A DNA stretch of 64,000 nucleotides from Pandoraea vervacti (GCF_000934605.2 NZ_CP010897.2:992001-1056000); one strand, 5' to 3'. Shown: positions 1 through 9,209, numbered from the stretch's first letter. Made by a program: numbers and translations. The notes: generated by a model not told the origin, from the letters alone.

Positions 1-209
1 GGGAAGGTGAGCGGTAAAGTCACGCTCGCACCGTTGCGTGCCGAATCCGGCACCATCGGCGCCACGCCGAAAGCGGTCACCATTCCCAACGTCAGGGCCG
101 AACCGACCGTTGCCACGATTTGCACCTTTCTGCGACGGTGCTTCGGCTGCGTGGGATCGATCAGGGTCAGCAGTTCACGCGCAAAAAAATCACGGAGTTT
201 TGGCCACAT
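1..209 (-). CDS. M23-type peptidase, N-terminus only (runs off left edge)
   Basis: Reading leftward from an ATG at 209, an open frame of 69 codons continues to the window edge without a stop, so the gene is partial. It has a short basic N-terminus, a basic stretch near residues 24-28 (HRRRK) and one hydrophobic segment at about residues 29-50, then an extracytoplasmic stretch. This resembles the N-terminus of the membrane-anchored M23 metallopeptidases that lie divergent to tyrS in Burkholderia relatives. No catalytic residue is inside the window, so the family is inferred from context and N-terminal style. It is divergent from tyrS with about 200 bp between the starts, which presumably holds both promoters. 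Confidence 0.5.
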   Translation of the reverse strand, partial: MWPKLRDFFARELLTLIDPTQPKHRRRKVQIVATVGSALTLGMVTAFGVAPMVPDSARNGASVTLPLTF

Positions 210-410
210 CACGTAAAATTCTGCGCAACTTACGAAAAAGCCCGGGCGGAGCGACACGCTTCGAGATTGCCTGCCGGAATTTCCGGGGCAACCCGGCGTC
301 GCTTCGGCCCGAGCCGAGAATTGAGCGGCGATTATAGCAGACCCGCCGCTGTCTTTGCCTTTACTGACCGGATAAGGGGAAAACCCCGATCCAGTCTGGA
401 CAATGATGTT

Positions 411-1655
411 ATGACAAGTGAACACGCACTCACCTCGGATAAGAAGTACCCAGTGACCGACGCCGCGCGCGCTGCGCTGGCCATCGCCAAGCGCGGCTGC
501 GACGAACTGCTCGTCGAAGAGGAGTTCCTGCAAAAGCTGGCGCGCAGCGAGGCGACCGGCAAGCCGCTACGTATCAAACTGGGTCTCGATCCGACCGCGC
601 CCGACATTCACATCGGTCACACGGTGGTGCTCAACAAGATGCGCCAGTTGCAGGATCTGGGGCATACCGTCATCTTCCTGATCGGCGACTTCACCTCGCT
701 GATCGGCGACCCGTCGGGCCGCAACAGCACGCGCCCGCCGCTCACGCGCGAGCAGATCGAGACGAACGCCAGGACCTATTTCGAACAGGCCGCGCTGGTG
801 CTCGATCGCGAAAAGACCGAAATCCGCTACAACAGCGAATGGTCCATGAAGCTGGGCGCCGACGGCATGATCAAGCTCGCGTCGCGTTACACCATGGCGC
901 GCATGCTCGAGCGCGAGGACTTCACGAAGCGTTTTCAGGGCGGCGTGCCCATCGCCATCCACGAATTCCTGTATCCGCTCATGCAGGGCTACGATTCCGT
1001 GGCGCTGGAGTCGGATCTGGAGTTGGGCGGCACAGACCAGAAGTTCAATCTGCTGGTCGGTCGCGAATTGCAGAAGCAATACGGGCAGGAGCCGCAGTGC
1101 ATTCTGACGATGCCGCTGCTCGAAGGGCTGGACGGCGTCGAGAAGATGTCGAAGTCCAAGAACAACTACATCGGCATCAGCGAGAAGCCGAGCGAGATGT
1201 TCGGCAAGCTGATGAGCATCTCCGACGACCTGATGTGGCGTTACTACGAGCTGCTGTCGTTCCGCACGCTCGAGGAGATCGCGCAGCTGCGCAAGGATGT
1301 TGAAGGCGGTCGCAATCCGCGCGACGTGAAGGTGCTGCTCGGGCAGGAGATCGTGGCGCGCTTCCACTCGCAAGCGGACGCTGAGCGCGCGCTCGAAGAC
1401 TTCAACGCCCGCGCAAAGGGCGGCGTGCCGGACGACATTCCGGAAGTTTCCCTCGATGGCGCACCGTTGGGCATCGCTCAACTACTCAAGCAGGCGGGTC
1501 TCGTGCCCTCGACGTCGGAAGCCAACCGCAACATCGAACAGGGCGGCGTGCGTATCGACGGCGAAGTCGTGTCGGACAAGGGCGCGAAGATCGATGCCGG
1601 CACCTACGTCGTGCAAGTCGGCAAGCGCCGTTTCGCCCGCGTCACGCTCGCGTAA
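411..1655 (+). CDS. tyrS: Tyrosyl-tRNA synthetase
   Basis: Class I aminoacyl-tRNA synthetase that charges tRNA-Tyr with tyrosine in the cytoplasm. The HIGH motif is at residues 67-70 and KMSKS at 245-249. The last roughly 70 residues form an S4-type RNA-binding domain. The 414-residue length is normal for the TyrS branch that carries the HIGH form of the first motif. The frame stays open upstream to 120, but that extension is Arg/His-rich and unlike TyrS, so the ATG at 411 is chosen. dtd begins 27 bp after the stop, which suggests co-transcription of a charging enzyme and a proofreading enzyme. Confidence 0.97.
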   Translation: MTSEHALTSDKKYPVTDAARAALAIAKRGCDELLVEEEFLQKLARSEATGKPLRIKLGLDPTAPDIHIGHTVVLNKMRQLQDLGHTVIFLIGDFTSLIGDPSGRNSTRPPLTREQIETNARTYFEQAALVLDREKTEIRYNSEWSMKLGADGMIKLASRYTMARMLEREDFTKRFQGGVPIAIHEFLYPLMQGYDSVALESDLELGGTDQKFNLLVGRELQKQYGQEPQCILTMPLLEGLDGVEKMSKSKNNYIGISEKPSEMFGKLMSISDDLMWRYYELLSFRTLEEIAQLRKDVEGGRNPRDVKVLLGQEIVARFHSQADAERALEDFNARAKGGVPDDIPEVSLDGAPLGIAQLLKQAGLVPSTSEANRNIEQGGVRIDGEVVSDKGAKIDAGTYVVQVGKRRFARVTLA

Positions 1656-1682
1656 GCGCTCGGCGTTGTCAGAGGAACGGCG

Positions 1683-2162
1683 ATGATCGCGCTCATTCAG
1701 CGTGTGCTCGAAGCGGCGGTGACGGTCGATGGCCGCACCGTGGGCGCGATCGGGCCGGGCCTGCTCGCTCTGGTGTGTGCCGAGCGCGGCGACACCGAGG
1801 CGAGCGCGGACAAGCTGCTCGCGAAGTTGCTTGCCTACCGCGTGTTTCCGGATGAGGCAGGCAAGATGAACCGCAGTGTGTCGAGCCTCGACGGCAAGAC
1901 CGACGGCGCCGGCACGGCGGGCGGTTTGCTGCTCGTCTCCCAGTTCACGCTGGCCGCCGATACCAACAGCGGCACGCGCCCAAGCTTTACGCCTGCGGCC
2001 AGTCCAGCGGACGGCAAGCGGTTGTTCGATCACTTCGTCGCGCAAGCGCGGGCGCGCCATCCCATCGTGGAAACCGGCGAATTCGGTGCGTACATGCGGG
2101 TTTCGCTCGTCAACGACGGGCCGGTGACGTTCTGGTTGCAGACGCGCCCTGAAGCCGCCTGA
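1683..2162 (+). CDS. dtd: D-aminoacyl-tRNA deacylase
   Basis: Removes D-amino acids, classically D-Tyr, mis-attached to tRNA, and is a cytoplasmic homodimer. The two family signatures are present: SQFTL at residues 86-90 and the Gly-cisPro loop NDGPVTF at 144-150. At 159 residues it is slightly longer than the usual 145-152 because of an insert around residues 65-80. It lies 27 bp behind tyrS on the same strand, a functionally sensible pairing. The ATG at 1683 is the only early start that keeps the conserved N-terminus MIALIQRV. Confidence 0.95.
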   Translation: MIALIQRVLEAAVTVDGRTVGAIGPGLLALVCAERGDTEASADKLLAKLLAYRVFPDEAGKMNRSVSSLDGKTDGAGTAGGLLLVSQFTLAADTNSGTRPSFTPAASPADGKRLFDHFVAQARARHPIVETGEFGAYMRVSLVNDGPVTFWLQTRPEAA

Positions 2163-2418
2163 ACCCGGAGCCGCCTGAGGTCACCCGATACCGCCTGCTG
2201 TCGCCCGAATGCGCGCGACGTCCGTTAGTCTCTCGCCGCCCGTCTCACTGGCTCACCTGTCTCTCAAGTGCGCGTTGCGCCGGCAAATGCCATTCGCGCA
2301 CCGGCCTGTCATCTCGAAAATCGCTCGGAATCGTCCTGAAGTGCCGGGGTGAGTGCACGCGATTCGCAGCGGTGTGATACCGTCGTCAGGTTCTGAAATC
2401 AACGCTTGGGAGAATCTG

Positions 2419-3045
2419 ATGAAAGTCTGGAGTGACTCGTTTGCCGACAACGCCCCGATCGATGCACAGTTCGCGTTCGGCAAGCCGGATGCACAGTCGC
2501 ACGTTGCGCTGTCACAGAACAAGAATCCCCACCTCGCCTGGTCCGACGTGCCCGCTGGTACGCGTTCGTTTGTCGTGATCTGTACCGACAGCGACGTGCC
2601 CAGTCAGGGCGACGACGTCAACAAGGAAGGCCGCGAAGTCCCGGCGGACCTGCCGCGCGTCGATTTCTTCCACTGGGTGCTCGTCGACGTGCCGGCATCG
2701 GTCAGCGAGATTCCGGCCGCCAGCCACAGCAATCACGTCACGCCGCGCGGCAAGTTCGGGCCGGACGCGCTCGACGGCATGCGCCACGGGGTGAACGACT
2801 ACACCGCCTGGTTCGCCGGCGACGAGTCCATGAAGGGCGACTACTACGGCTATGACGGCCCGTGCCCGCCCTGGAACGACTCGATCGTCCACCACTACCA
2901 TTTCACCGTGTATGCGCTCGATATCGCACGCGTGCCGCTCGAGGGTCGCTTCGACGGTAACGATGTGCTCGCGGCAATCAAGTCGCACGTGCTGGGCAGC
3001 GCAACCGTGACCGGCACCTACACGCTCAATCCGAAGGCGCACTGA
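2419..3045 (+). CDS. YbhB/YbcL family (PEBP-fold) protein
   Basis: Phosphatidylethanolamine-binding-protein fold related to Raf kinase inhibitor; the bacterial members have no settled function. Family features visible are the acidic ligand-pocket segment (TDSDVPSQGDD, about residues 55-65), FFHWVLVDVP, and a late HHYHFTVYALD. The ATG at 2419 gives 208 residues beginning MKVWSDSF; the frame is open back to 2353 but the extra residues are not family-like. There is no signal peptide, so it is probably cytoplasmic. It stands alone between dtd and the phosphatase gene. Confidence 0.85.
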   Translation: MKVWSDSFADNAPIDAQFAFGKPDAQSHVALSQNKNPHLAWSDVPAGTRSFVVICTDSDVPSQGDDVNKEGREVPADLPRVDFFHWVLVDVPASVSEIPAASHSNHVTPRGKFGPDALDGMRHGVNDYTAWFAGDESMKGDYYGYDGPCPPWNDSIVHHYHFTVYALDIARVPLEGRFDGNDVLAAIKSHVLGSATVTGTYTLNPKAH

Positions 3046-3080
3046 GCCCGACCGAGCCCGACCGAGCCCGACTGAGCCCG
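3044..3080. repeat. 10-bp tandem repeat after the YbhB/YbcL gene
   Basis: About four imperfect copies of a 10-base unit of the form accgagcccg follow directly from the stop codon. The last copy differs by one base. The repeat is non-coding. Confidence 0.7.
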
Positions 3081-3152
3081 GCGGGTCCCGGTTCCCGCAC
3101 GCGTCACGCGCTCGGCTTCCTGTCTACCTTTCACGTAATTGCACCGACTTCG

Positions 3153-3863
3153 ATGACTCGCACGACCACCACGCTGACCCTGATCCGTCACGGCGAGACC
3201 GACTGGAACCGCGTCAAGCGGATTCAGGGGCATACCGATATTCCGCTATCGGTCGAAGGAGAGCGTCAGGCGATGTTGCTGGGCGAGCGCATCGCGCGGG
3301 AAGTCGCTGCACAGGGCAGCGTGTTCGATCACGTCTTGACCAGTGACTTGCAGCGTGCGGTCCAGACGGCGGCGCCTGTCGCCCGGGCGTGCGGCTTGCC
3401 GCTCGTGCGCACGGCGCGTCTTCGTGAGCGCCACTACGGCGTGTTCGAGACGCATGTGCCGGACGAGATTCAGGCGGCATTTCCCCAGGACTACGCGCAG
3501 TGGCAGACCCGTGATCCGGACTTCGTGATTCCGGGCGGCGAGTCGATGCGCGGCTTCTATGCGCGTGTCACCGAGTTCATTGCGCAAGTCCTTCGCGATT
3601 ACGCGGGGCAGCGCGTGGCGCTCGTCGCGCACGGGGGCGTGCTCGATTGCAGCTACCGACTCGCCACGGGACTTGCGCTCACCGAGCCGCGCGCGTATCC
3701 GTTGCTCAATGCGAGCGTGAACCGTCTGTCGCACGATGGTGAGCGTTGGCATGTGCTGAGCTGGGGAGATGTCGCGCATCTGGATGATGCGGTGCGCGAC
3801 GAAAGCAACGACAAGCCGGTCGCCGTAGCGGTGGGGGATCGCGTCGATCCGCGCGTTGTGTAG
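3153..3863 (+). CDS. Histidine phosphatase family protein (phosphoglycerate mutase-like)
   Basis: Branch-1 histidine phosphatase. The catalytic RHGE motif is at residues 12-15 with His13 as phospho-acceptor, and the second catalytic His lies in VALVAHGGVLD near residue 160. At 236 residues it matches the GpmB/CobC-like subgroup of small cofactor-independent phosphatases; the substrate cannot be read from sequence. It is convergent with the MpaB-family gene. The C-terminal 20 residues are non-conserved. Confidence 0.85.
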   Translation: MTRTTTTLTLIRHGETDWNRVKRIQGHTDIPLSVEGERQAMLLGERIAREVAAQGSVFDHVLTSDLQRAVQTAAPVARACGLPLVRTARLRERHYGVFETHVPDEIQAAFPQDYAQWQTRDPDFVIPGGESMRGFYARVTEFIAQVLRDYAGQRVALVAHGGVLDCSYRLATGLALTEPRAYPLLNASVNRLSHDGERWHVLSWGDVAHLDDAVRDESNDKPVAVAVGDRVDPRVV

Positions 3864-3995
3864 ACGCGCGGGCAACGGCGAGGAACATTGTCTTCGCACG
3901 GCGCTCGTGACGTTCATGGGATTCACGGGATTCACTGGCTTCACGGAGCCATGGCGCTCACGACGGTCTCCGCCTGCGCCGCGCAGCACGTCTTG

Positions 3996-4982
3996 CTAAC
4001 GTTCCAGTGACGGTTCGGTCACCCCGACCGCAGGTGTCGCCAAAGCACGGCGTCGTGCGCGGTGCGCTACGCTGTTGCGCATCGACCAGCGGGCGATCTG
4101 CGCCATGTGGCGCACGGCCGGGCGCACTGTCAGGCGACGAATCGCCGCGCGATCCTCGAAGCCGAGCATCGTCTGCGACCACTCGGGCAGCAGATCGATG
4201 CCCGCGCGAAACAACAGTCCACTGAATACCCGAGCGCCTGCGAATGGTGCGGGCAGATTGCGCAGCACGCGCACGACTTCCGCCGTGCGATCGCTCGCGC
4301 TGAGCTGCGCACGCATCGCTTCGAGATAGTCCTGGATTTGCGCGACGCTCGTGGGCACGTCGCGCGCGCCCAGCGCGATCGCAATGCGTGCGACTTCCGA
4401 GTAGTAGCGGTCCTGATCGGCGCGCGAGAACGTCGGGTCCTTGTAGACCAGATAACTGCGCAGGAAACTCGAGGTTTCCGCCACGTGCACCCACGTCAGC
4501 AACGCAGGGTCGTAGGCGGCGTAGGCGCGTCCGTCTGGCGCGGTGCCTTTGACCTGAAGATGGATGCGACGCACGCGCTCGAGCAGCGCCTGGGCGTCGG
4601 CCGTGTTGCCGAACGTCGTGCCGCCAATGAACGTGGCGGTGCGGCGCAGGCGTCCCATGACATCCTGCCGGAACGTCGAGTGATCCCAGACACCGGCCAT
4701 GGCGAGCGGATGCAGCGATTGCAGCAGCAGCGCGCTCACACCCCCGATCATCATGGAAGTGAAATCGCCATGCACGTGCCAGCAGGCGGCATCCGGCCCG
4801 AACAGGCCGGGGTCGCCGTCAGGGGTGTCGTAGTTCAGTCGCGGGGCGCCGGGGCCCGAGGTGAGGCTCACGAGGCGCATGGCGATGGCGTGACGCAGAT
4901 GTCCCGACACCCCCACGACCGGCCCGGCGGGCCGCAAGGGCGCTGCCGGGGGCGGTGTCGGGAGGTCGTCGTGCGAAGCCAT
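3996..4982 (-). CDS. Oxygenase MpaB family (DUF2236) protein
   Basis: DUF2236/MpaB-type alpha-helical protein of 328 residues. The diagnostic His-rich segment is present: WHVHGDF near residue 70, then LLLQSLHPLAMAGVWDHS around 85-105, resembling the b-type heme pocket of MpaB and latex-clearing oxygenases. The first 25 residues are Pro/Ala-rich and variable. The reaction is unknown. The gene follows ruvB by 69 bp on the same strand and may be co-transcribed with it, without an obvious functional link. Confidence 0.75.
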   Translation of the reverse strand: MASHDDLPTPPPAAPLRPAGPVVGVSGHLRHAIAMRLVSLTSGPGAPRLNYDTPDGDPGLFGPDAACWHVHGDFTSMMIGGVSALLLQSLHPLAMAGVWDHSTFRQDVMGRLRRTATFIGGTTFGNTADAQALLERVRRIHLQVKGTAPDGRAYAAYDPALLTWVHVAETSSFLRSYLVYKDPTFSRADQDRYYSEVARIAIALGARDVPTSVAQIQDYLEAMRAQLSASDRTAEVVRVLRNLPAPFAGARVFSGLLFRAGIDLLPEWSQTMLGFEDRAAIRRLTVRPAVRHMAQIARWSMRNSVAHRARRRALATPAVGVTEPSLER

Positions 4983-5051
4983 ATCGGGCAGAGGTGGAGC
5001 GCGAAACGGTGCGCGAAATCGTGAGGGGACGGGGGCGTGAGCGCGGCGCGA

Positions 5052-6122
5052 CTATTGACCCGTCGCGTCCGGCGACCAGAGCGAACCGCTTTCCGGTGCG
5101 CTGCCCGGCGCAGCAAGTCCAAAGTGACGGTAGGCCGCCAACGTGGCGACGCGCCCTCGCGGCGTGCGCTGCAAGAAGCCTTGCTGGATCAGGTACGGCT
5201 CGATCACGTCTTCGATCGTATCGCGCTCTTCGCCAATGGCGGCCGCGAGGTTGTCGACACCGACCGGGCCGCCATCGAACTTGTGCAGCACCGCTTCGAG
5301 GAGCTTGCGGTCCATCACGTCGAAGCCGACAGGGTCGACGTCTAGCATCGAGAGTGCGGCGTCCGCCACGGCGGCCGTGATACGGCCGTCGGCCTTCACT
5401 TCGGCGAAGTCACGCACGCGGCGCAGCAGGCGGTTGGCGATACGCGGCGTGCCGCGTGCGCGACGCGCAATTTCGAACGCGCCGTCGTCGGCAATGACAG
5501 CGCCGAGCAGGCCCGCCGAGCGGCGCACGATACCCGCGAGCTCTTCGGCCGTGTAGAACTCCAGGCGCGCCACGATCCCGAAGCGATCGCGCAGCGGGTT
5601 CGTGAGCATGCCGGCGCGGGTGGTCGCCCCCACGAGCGTGAACGGCTGGAGATCGAGCTTCACGCTGCGCGCGGCCGGACCTTCGCCGATCATGATGTCG
5701 ATCTGATAGTCCTCGAGCGCGGGATACAGAATTTCCTCGACGACCGGCGAGAGCCGGTGGATTTCGTCGATGAACAGCACGTCGTTGGCTTCGAGATTGG
5801 TCAGCAGGGCTGCGAGGTCGCCCGGACGCTCCAGCACCGGCCCGGAAGTCTGCCGCAGATGCACGCCCATTTCGCGGGCGATGATGTGGGCAAGCGTCGT
5901 CTTGCCCAGACCCGGCGGGCCGAAGAGCAGCACGTGGTCGAGCGGTTCCGAGCGCTTGCGGGCCGCCTCGATGAAGATTTCGAGCTGTTCGCGCACCTTG
6001 CGCTGGCCGACGTATTCGTCGAGCAGCTTGGGGCGCAGGGCGCGCTCGAACGCTTCTTCGTTGGGCGAGGCCGGCGTCGGCGCAATGATGCGTTCGGCGG
6101 CGAGTTTGTCGGTTTCGATCAT
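5052..6122 (-). CDS. ruvB: Holliday junction branch migration ATPase RuvB
   Basis: AAA+ motor that drives Holliday junction branch migration with RuvA. Walker A GPPGLGKT is at residues 68-75, Walker B/DEIH lies in LFIDEIHRL around 120, and the C-terminal winged-helix DNA-binding domain includes DPVGFDVMDRKLL. Its 356 residues are normal. It lies downstream of ruvC with only 111 bp between, so ruvA, usually found between them in relatives, is not at this locus. A TACAAT hexamer sits just upstream of the start and could be part of a local promoter. Confidence 0.97.
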   Translation of the reverse strand: MIETDKLAAERIIAPTPASPNEEAFERALRPKLLDEYVGQRKVREQLEIFIEAARKRSEPLDHVLLFGPPGLGKTTLAHIIAREMGVHLRQTSGPVLERPGDLAALLTNLEANDVLFIDEIHRLSPVVEEILYPALEDYQIDIMIGEGPAARSVKLDLQPFTLVGATTRAGMLTNPLRDRFGIVARLEFYTAEELAGIVRRSAGLLGAVIADDGAFEIARRARGTPRIANRLLRRVRDFAEVKADGRITAAVADAALSMLDVDPVGFDVMDRKLLEAVLHKFDGGPVGVDNLAAAIGEERDTIEDVIEPYLIQQGFLQRTPRGRVATLAAYRHFGLAAPGSAPESGSLWSPDATGQ

Positions 6123-6233
6123 GGCTGCATTGTAGCGCTTCGGACGTCGCTTGCCGGGCCAGGTGCGGCCAGGGCACGGGAAAAAGCGTCGCCACGCCGG
6201 ATCCCGGCAACGCCGGCGCCGGGCGCGCGGACC

Positions 6234-6776
6234 TCAGCCCACCAGACGGCCGCGTTTGACGCGCAGCCCCTTGGCCGCGAGCGCCGGGGAGACTTCGGCT
6301 AGCGCGGCATATGTGTCGCCGCTGTGCGCATGGCAGATGGCCACACCGAGCGCGTCGGAGGCATCCTTGCCCGGCGTGCCGGTGAGGGTGAGCAGACGCG
6401 TCACCATCTCCTGCACCTGTTCCTTGCGGGCGCGCCCGTAGCCCACCACGGCCTGTTTGAGCTGCATCGGGGTGTATTCGAAGACTTCCAGTCCGCCCAC
6501 GGACAGCGCCGTGATCGCCGCGCCGCGTGCCTGCCCGAGCAGCAGCGTCGATTGCGGGTTGACGTTGACGAACACCTTTTCGATGGCGGCCTGATCGGGC
6601 CGGTATGTGTCGACCAGTTCCGCCACGCTCTCGAAGATGATGCGCAACCGGGCGGGCAGGGTGCCGTCGCCGGTACGGATGACGCCGCTCGTCACGTATT
6701 GCAGACGGTTGCCGTGCTTTTCGAGCACGCCAAAACCGGTGACGCGCAGGCCGGGGTCGATGCCAAGAATTCTCAT
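6234..6776 (-). CDS. ruvC: Holliday junction endonuclease RuvC
   Basis: Resolves Holliday junctions by symmetric nicking. All four catalytic acidic residues of the RNase H-like fold are visible at the canonical positions: Asp7 in GIDPG, Glu66, Asp138 and Asp141 in KDASDAL. The 180-residue length is standard. The start is the ATG at 6776 giving MRILGIDPG; the frame is open upstream to 6845 but the extra 23 residues are not RuvC-like. It is first in a minus strand unit ruvC-ruvB-mpaB and divergent from the hemJ-like gene. Confidence 0.97.
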   Translation of the reverse strand: MRILGIDPGLRVTGFGVLEKHGNRLQYVTSGVIRTGDGTLPARLRIIFESVAELVDTYRPDQAAIEKVFVNVNPQSTLLLGQARGAAITALSVGGLEVFEYTPMQLKQAVVGYGRARKEQVQEMVTRLLTLTGTPGKDASDALGVAICHAHSGDTYAALAEVSPALAAKGLRVKRGRLVG

Positions 6777-6986
6777 GCGGGGGCCGATGACCGGCGTGCT
6801 GCGCCGATGCGGGCAAAGAAGCCAATATGGCCCGTATTCTGTCATACCCGCGCCAGATCGCGTCGATTTGCCGCAGGCCCGTTGCGCCGGCGGGTGACGG
6901 ACTGCGCGTCGCGAGACGGCGGATTGTTGTACATTGTTTCCTGTTCAAAAAATATTCGGCGGCCCCGCGCGGGCCGCCCGTCTCCG

Positions 6987-7403
6987 ATGCTCTGGATCAA
7001 AGCGCTTCACATCGTTTTCGTCGCTTCGTGGTTTGCCGGCCTGTTCTATCTGCCGCGCATTTTCGTCAACCTCGCGATGGAGAGCGATCCGGCCGCAACG
7101 CAACGTCTGCTGCTCATGGCGCGCAAGCTCTATCGTTTCATGACGATTCTCGCCGTTCCCGCCCTCGCTTTCGGACTGATCCTCTGGCTGTATTACGGTA
7201 TCGGTCGCCACGGCGGCTGGCTGCACGCCAAGTTGCTGATCGTCGTGCTGCTCATCGGTTACCACCATGCCTGCGGGAGTCTGCTGCGCAAGTTCGAAAA
7301 CGGTCGCAATGCCCGCTCGCACCGGTGGTACCGCTACTTCAACGAGATCCCCGTGCTGGGGCTGCTCGGGGCGGTTATCCTTGCCGTCGTCAAACCATTC
7401 TGA
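6987..7403 (+). CDS. hemJ: HemJ-like protoporphyrinogen oxidase / CopD-family membrane protein
   Basis: Small inner-membrane protein of 138 residues with four hydrophobic segments. It fits the HemJ (UPF0093) family, which oxidises protoporphyrinogen IX in many bacteria lacking HemG/HemY. Visible signatures are MLWIKALHIVFVASWFAGLF with the conserved early His8, a mid-protein HAKLLIVVLL, and the C-terminal FNEIPVLGLLGAVI ending VVKPF. CopD-family annotation is common for the same proteins. The start is the ATG at 6987; the frame is open back into ruvC antisense, which is a shadow. A terminator follows. Confidence 0.8.
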   Translation: MLWIKALHIVFVASWFAGLFYLPRIFVNLAMESDPAATQRLLLMARKLYRFMTILAVPALAFGLILWLYYGIGRHGGWLHAKLLIVVLLIGYHHACGSLLRKFENGRNARSHRWYRYFNEIPVLGLLGAVILAVVKPF

Positions 7404-7418
7404 GCGCATCCATGAATG

Positions 7419-7446
7419 AAGGCCCGCATGTCGGGCCTTCGTCGTT
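7419..7446 (+). terminator. Intrinsic terminator after hemJ-like gene
   Basis: Inverted repeat aaggcccg (7419-7426) / cgggcctt (7432-7439) with a 5-nt loop, followed by a short T tract near 7443. Confidence 0.7.
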
Positions 7447-7525
7447 TTGCGTTGTGCACACCACGTCGTCATGCTTGAACAGCGCTAACCATAAGCGCCA
7501 ACTGCGATAGCGAGAGGAGTTTGCC

Positions 7526-8146
7526 GTGAGTCTGACCTGCGAGTATTTTCTGGCGACGCAGTCGCCGTATGTGTATCTGGGGCATGCGCGCTTCGTCGCG
7601 CTGGCGCGTCGCTACGACGTGCAGATCCAGCTCAAGCCCATCGATCTCGGGCGTATCTTCAGCGGTTCGGGCGGCCTGCCGCTGGCCAAGCGAGCGCCGC
7701 AGCGTCAGGCGTATCGTCTGGTGGAGCTGGCGCGCTGGTCGAAGTATCTGAACGTGCCGCTCAATCTCGAGCCGAAGTTCTTCCCGGTCTCCGGCGATCC
7801 GGCGGCGCGTCTGGTCATCGCGACCCAGCTTGCTCACGGTACCGACAAGGCGCTCGACCTGATCGGCGCCGTCTCGAAGGCACTGTGGGTGGACGAACGC
7901 AACATCGCCGACGACGCCACGCTGCAAGCCGTGGCCGACAGCCTGTCGCTCGATGGCAGGTCGTTGCTTGCGGCGTCGAACGGCACGAGCGTGCAGGCCG
8001 CCTACGACGCCAACACCGACGGCGCAGCACGCGCCGGCGTGTACGGCGCGCCGTGGTTCGTCTTCGAGGGCGAGCCGTATTGGGGGCAGGACCGCCTCGA
8101 TTTTCTCGAACGCGCCTTTGCCGACGCCAGCGCCAGGAAGGGCTGA
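7526..8146 (+). CDS. 2-hydroxychromene-2-carboxylate isomerase family (DsbA-fold) protein
   Basis: Thioredoxin/DsbA-fold protein of the glutathione-dependent kappa-class GST / 2-hydroxychromene-2-carboxylate isomerase group, 206 residues. The N-terminus CEYFLATQSPYVYLGH carries the SPY/S-x-Y element typical of the family (the DsbA CxxC is absent), followed by the helical insertion. The late YGAPWFVFEGEPYWGQDRL is the classic cis-Pro and C-terminal signature. The start is a GTG at 7526 preceded by gagaggag. In naphthalene degraders the enzyme acts on aromatic-ring breakdown intermediates; no such pathway is nearby, so the substrate is unknown. Confidence 0.85.
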   Translation: MSLTCEYFLATQSPYVYLGHARFVALARRYDVQIQLKPIDLGRIFSGSGGLPLAKRAPQRQAYRLVELARWSKYLNVPLNLEPKFFPVSGDPAARLVIATQLAHGTDKALDLIGAVSKALWVDERNIADDATLQAVADSLSLDGRSLLAASNGTSVQAAYDANTDGAARAGVYGAPWFVFEGEPYWGQDRLDFLERAFADASARKG

Positions 8147-8243
8147 TTCGGCCGTGACCGGCGCTGACCGGTGTAGCGCATTTCGGCCGCAGCTATGCGC
8201 TTGACGCGCAAGCGCGCAGCGGCATCCCCCAGGAGTCAACAGC

Positions 8244-9209
8244 ATGAGTCGTCCGGAAGTTGTGTTGTACAAGGGCGTGCCGCCAGACGTGCGGGCACGG
8301 TTGGCCGAGCACTTTTCGCTCACCGAATTCGACGGTGTGAACGACGCGAATCGCGCTGCGTTCGCGACGGCGCTCGGTCGCGCGCAGGGCGCCATCGGCG
8401 TGGGGGTGAACGTGACGCCCGAGTTGCTCGACGGCGCGCCGAACCTCCGCGCCTGGGCCACGATCTCGGTGGGTTACGACCAGTTCGACGTGCCGGACCT
8501 CACGCGTCGCGGCATCAAGCTGATGAATACGCCCGATGTACTGACGGAAACCACGGCGGATACCGTTTTCGCACTGGTGCTCTCGAGCGCACGCCGTGTG
8601 GTCGAACTGGCCGAACTCGTGAAGGCCGGTGGCTGGAAGGCCAGTCTCGGCGAGGCGTATTTCGGCACCGACGTGCACGGCAAGACGCTCGGTATCGTCG
8701 GCATGGGCCGCATTGGCGGTGCGGTGGCGCGTCGCGCGGCGCTGGGCTTCGGCATGAAGGTGCTGTACAGCAACCGCTCGCGCAATGAAGCCGCGGAGAA
8801 GGCGTATGACGCGCAATATCGCACGTTGCCCGAGTTGCTCGCGCAGGCGGATTTCGTCGTCACGCTGGTGCCGTTGTCGCCGGCGACCGAGCGCCTGATC
8901 GGCGCCGCCGAATTCGCACAGATGAAGCGCGGCGCCATTTTCATCAACGCGGCGCGTGGCAAGGTCATCGATGAGGCGGCGTTGATCGATGCGCTGGCGT
9001 CCGGCCATTTGCGTGCTGCCGGTCTCGACGTATTCGAGCGTGAACCGGTTCCGGTCGACTCGCCATTGCTGAAGATGAAGCAAGTGGTGGCGTTGCCCCA
9101 CATCGGGTCCGCCACACACGAAACGCGCCACGCGATGGCCTCGTGTGCGGCCGATAACCTGATCGCCGCACTCACCGGCAAGCCGCTGCAAAACGTTGTG
9201 AACCCGTAA
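8244..9209 (+). CDS. D-2-hydroxyacid dehydrogenase (GhrB/2-ketogluconate reductase type)
   Basis: NAD(P)-dependent D-isomer 2-hydroxyacid dehydrogenase, 321 residues. The Rossmann motif GIVGMGRIGGAVA is around residue 151. The catalytic triad is visible: Arg in INAARGKVID (about 235), Glu in DVFEREP (about 264) and His in LPHIGSATH (about 283). GhrB-like enzymes reduce glyoxylate, hydroxypyruvate and 2-ketogluconate. Its place beside the gluconate genes supports 2-ketogluconate reductase, which is inference. Its transcript ends at a strong terminator before the convergent hexR-like gene. Confidence 0.85.
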   Translation: MSRPEVVLYKGVPPDVRARLAEHFSLTEFDGVNDANRAAFATALGRAQGAIGVGVNVTPELLDGAPNLRAWATISVGYDQFDVPDLTRRGIKLMNTPDVLTETTADTVFALVLSSARRVVELAELVKAGGWKASLGEAYFGTDVHGKTLGIVGMGRIGGAVARRAALGFGMKVLYSNRSRNEAAEKAYDAQYRTLPELLAQADFVVTLVPLSPATERLIGAAEFAQMKRGAIFINAARGKVIDEAALIDALASGHLRAAGLDVFEREPVPVDSPLLKMKQVVALPHIGSATHETRHAMASCAADNLIAALTGKPLQNVVNP

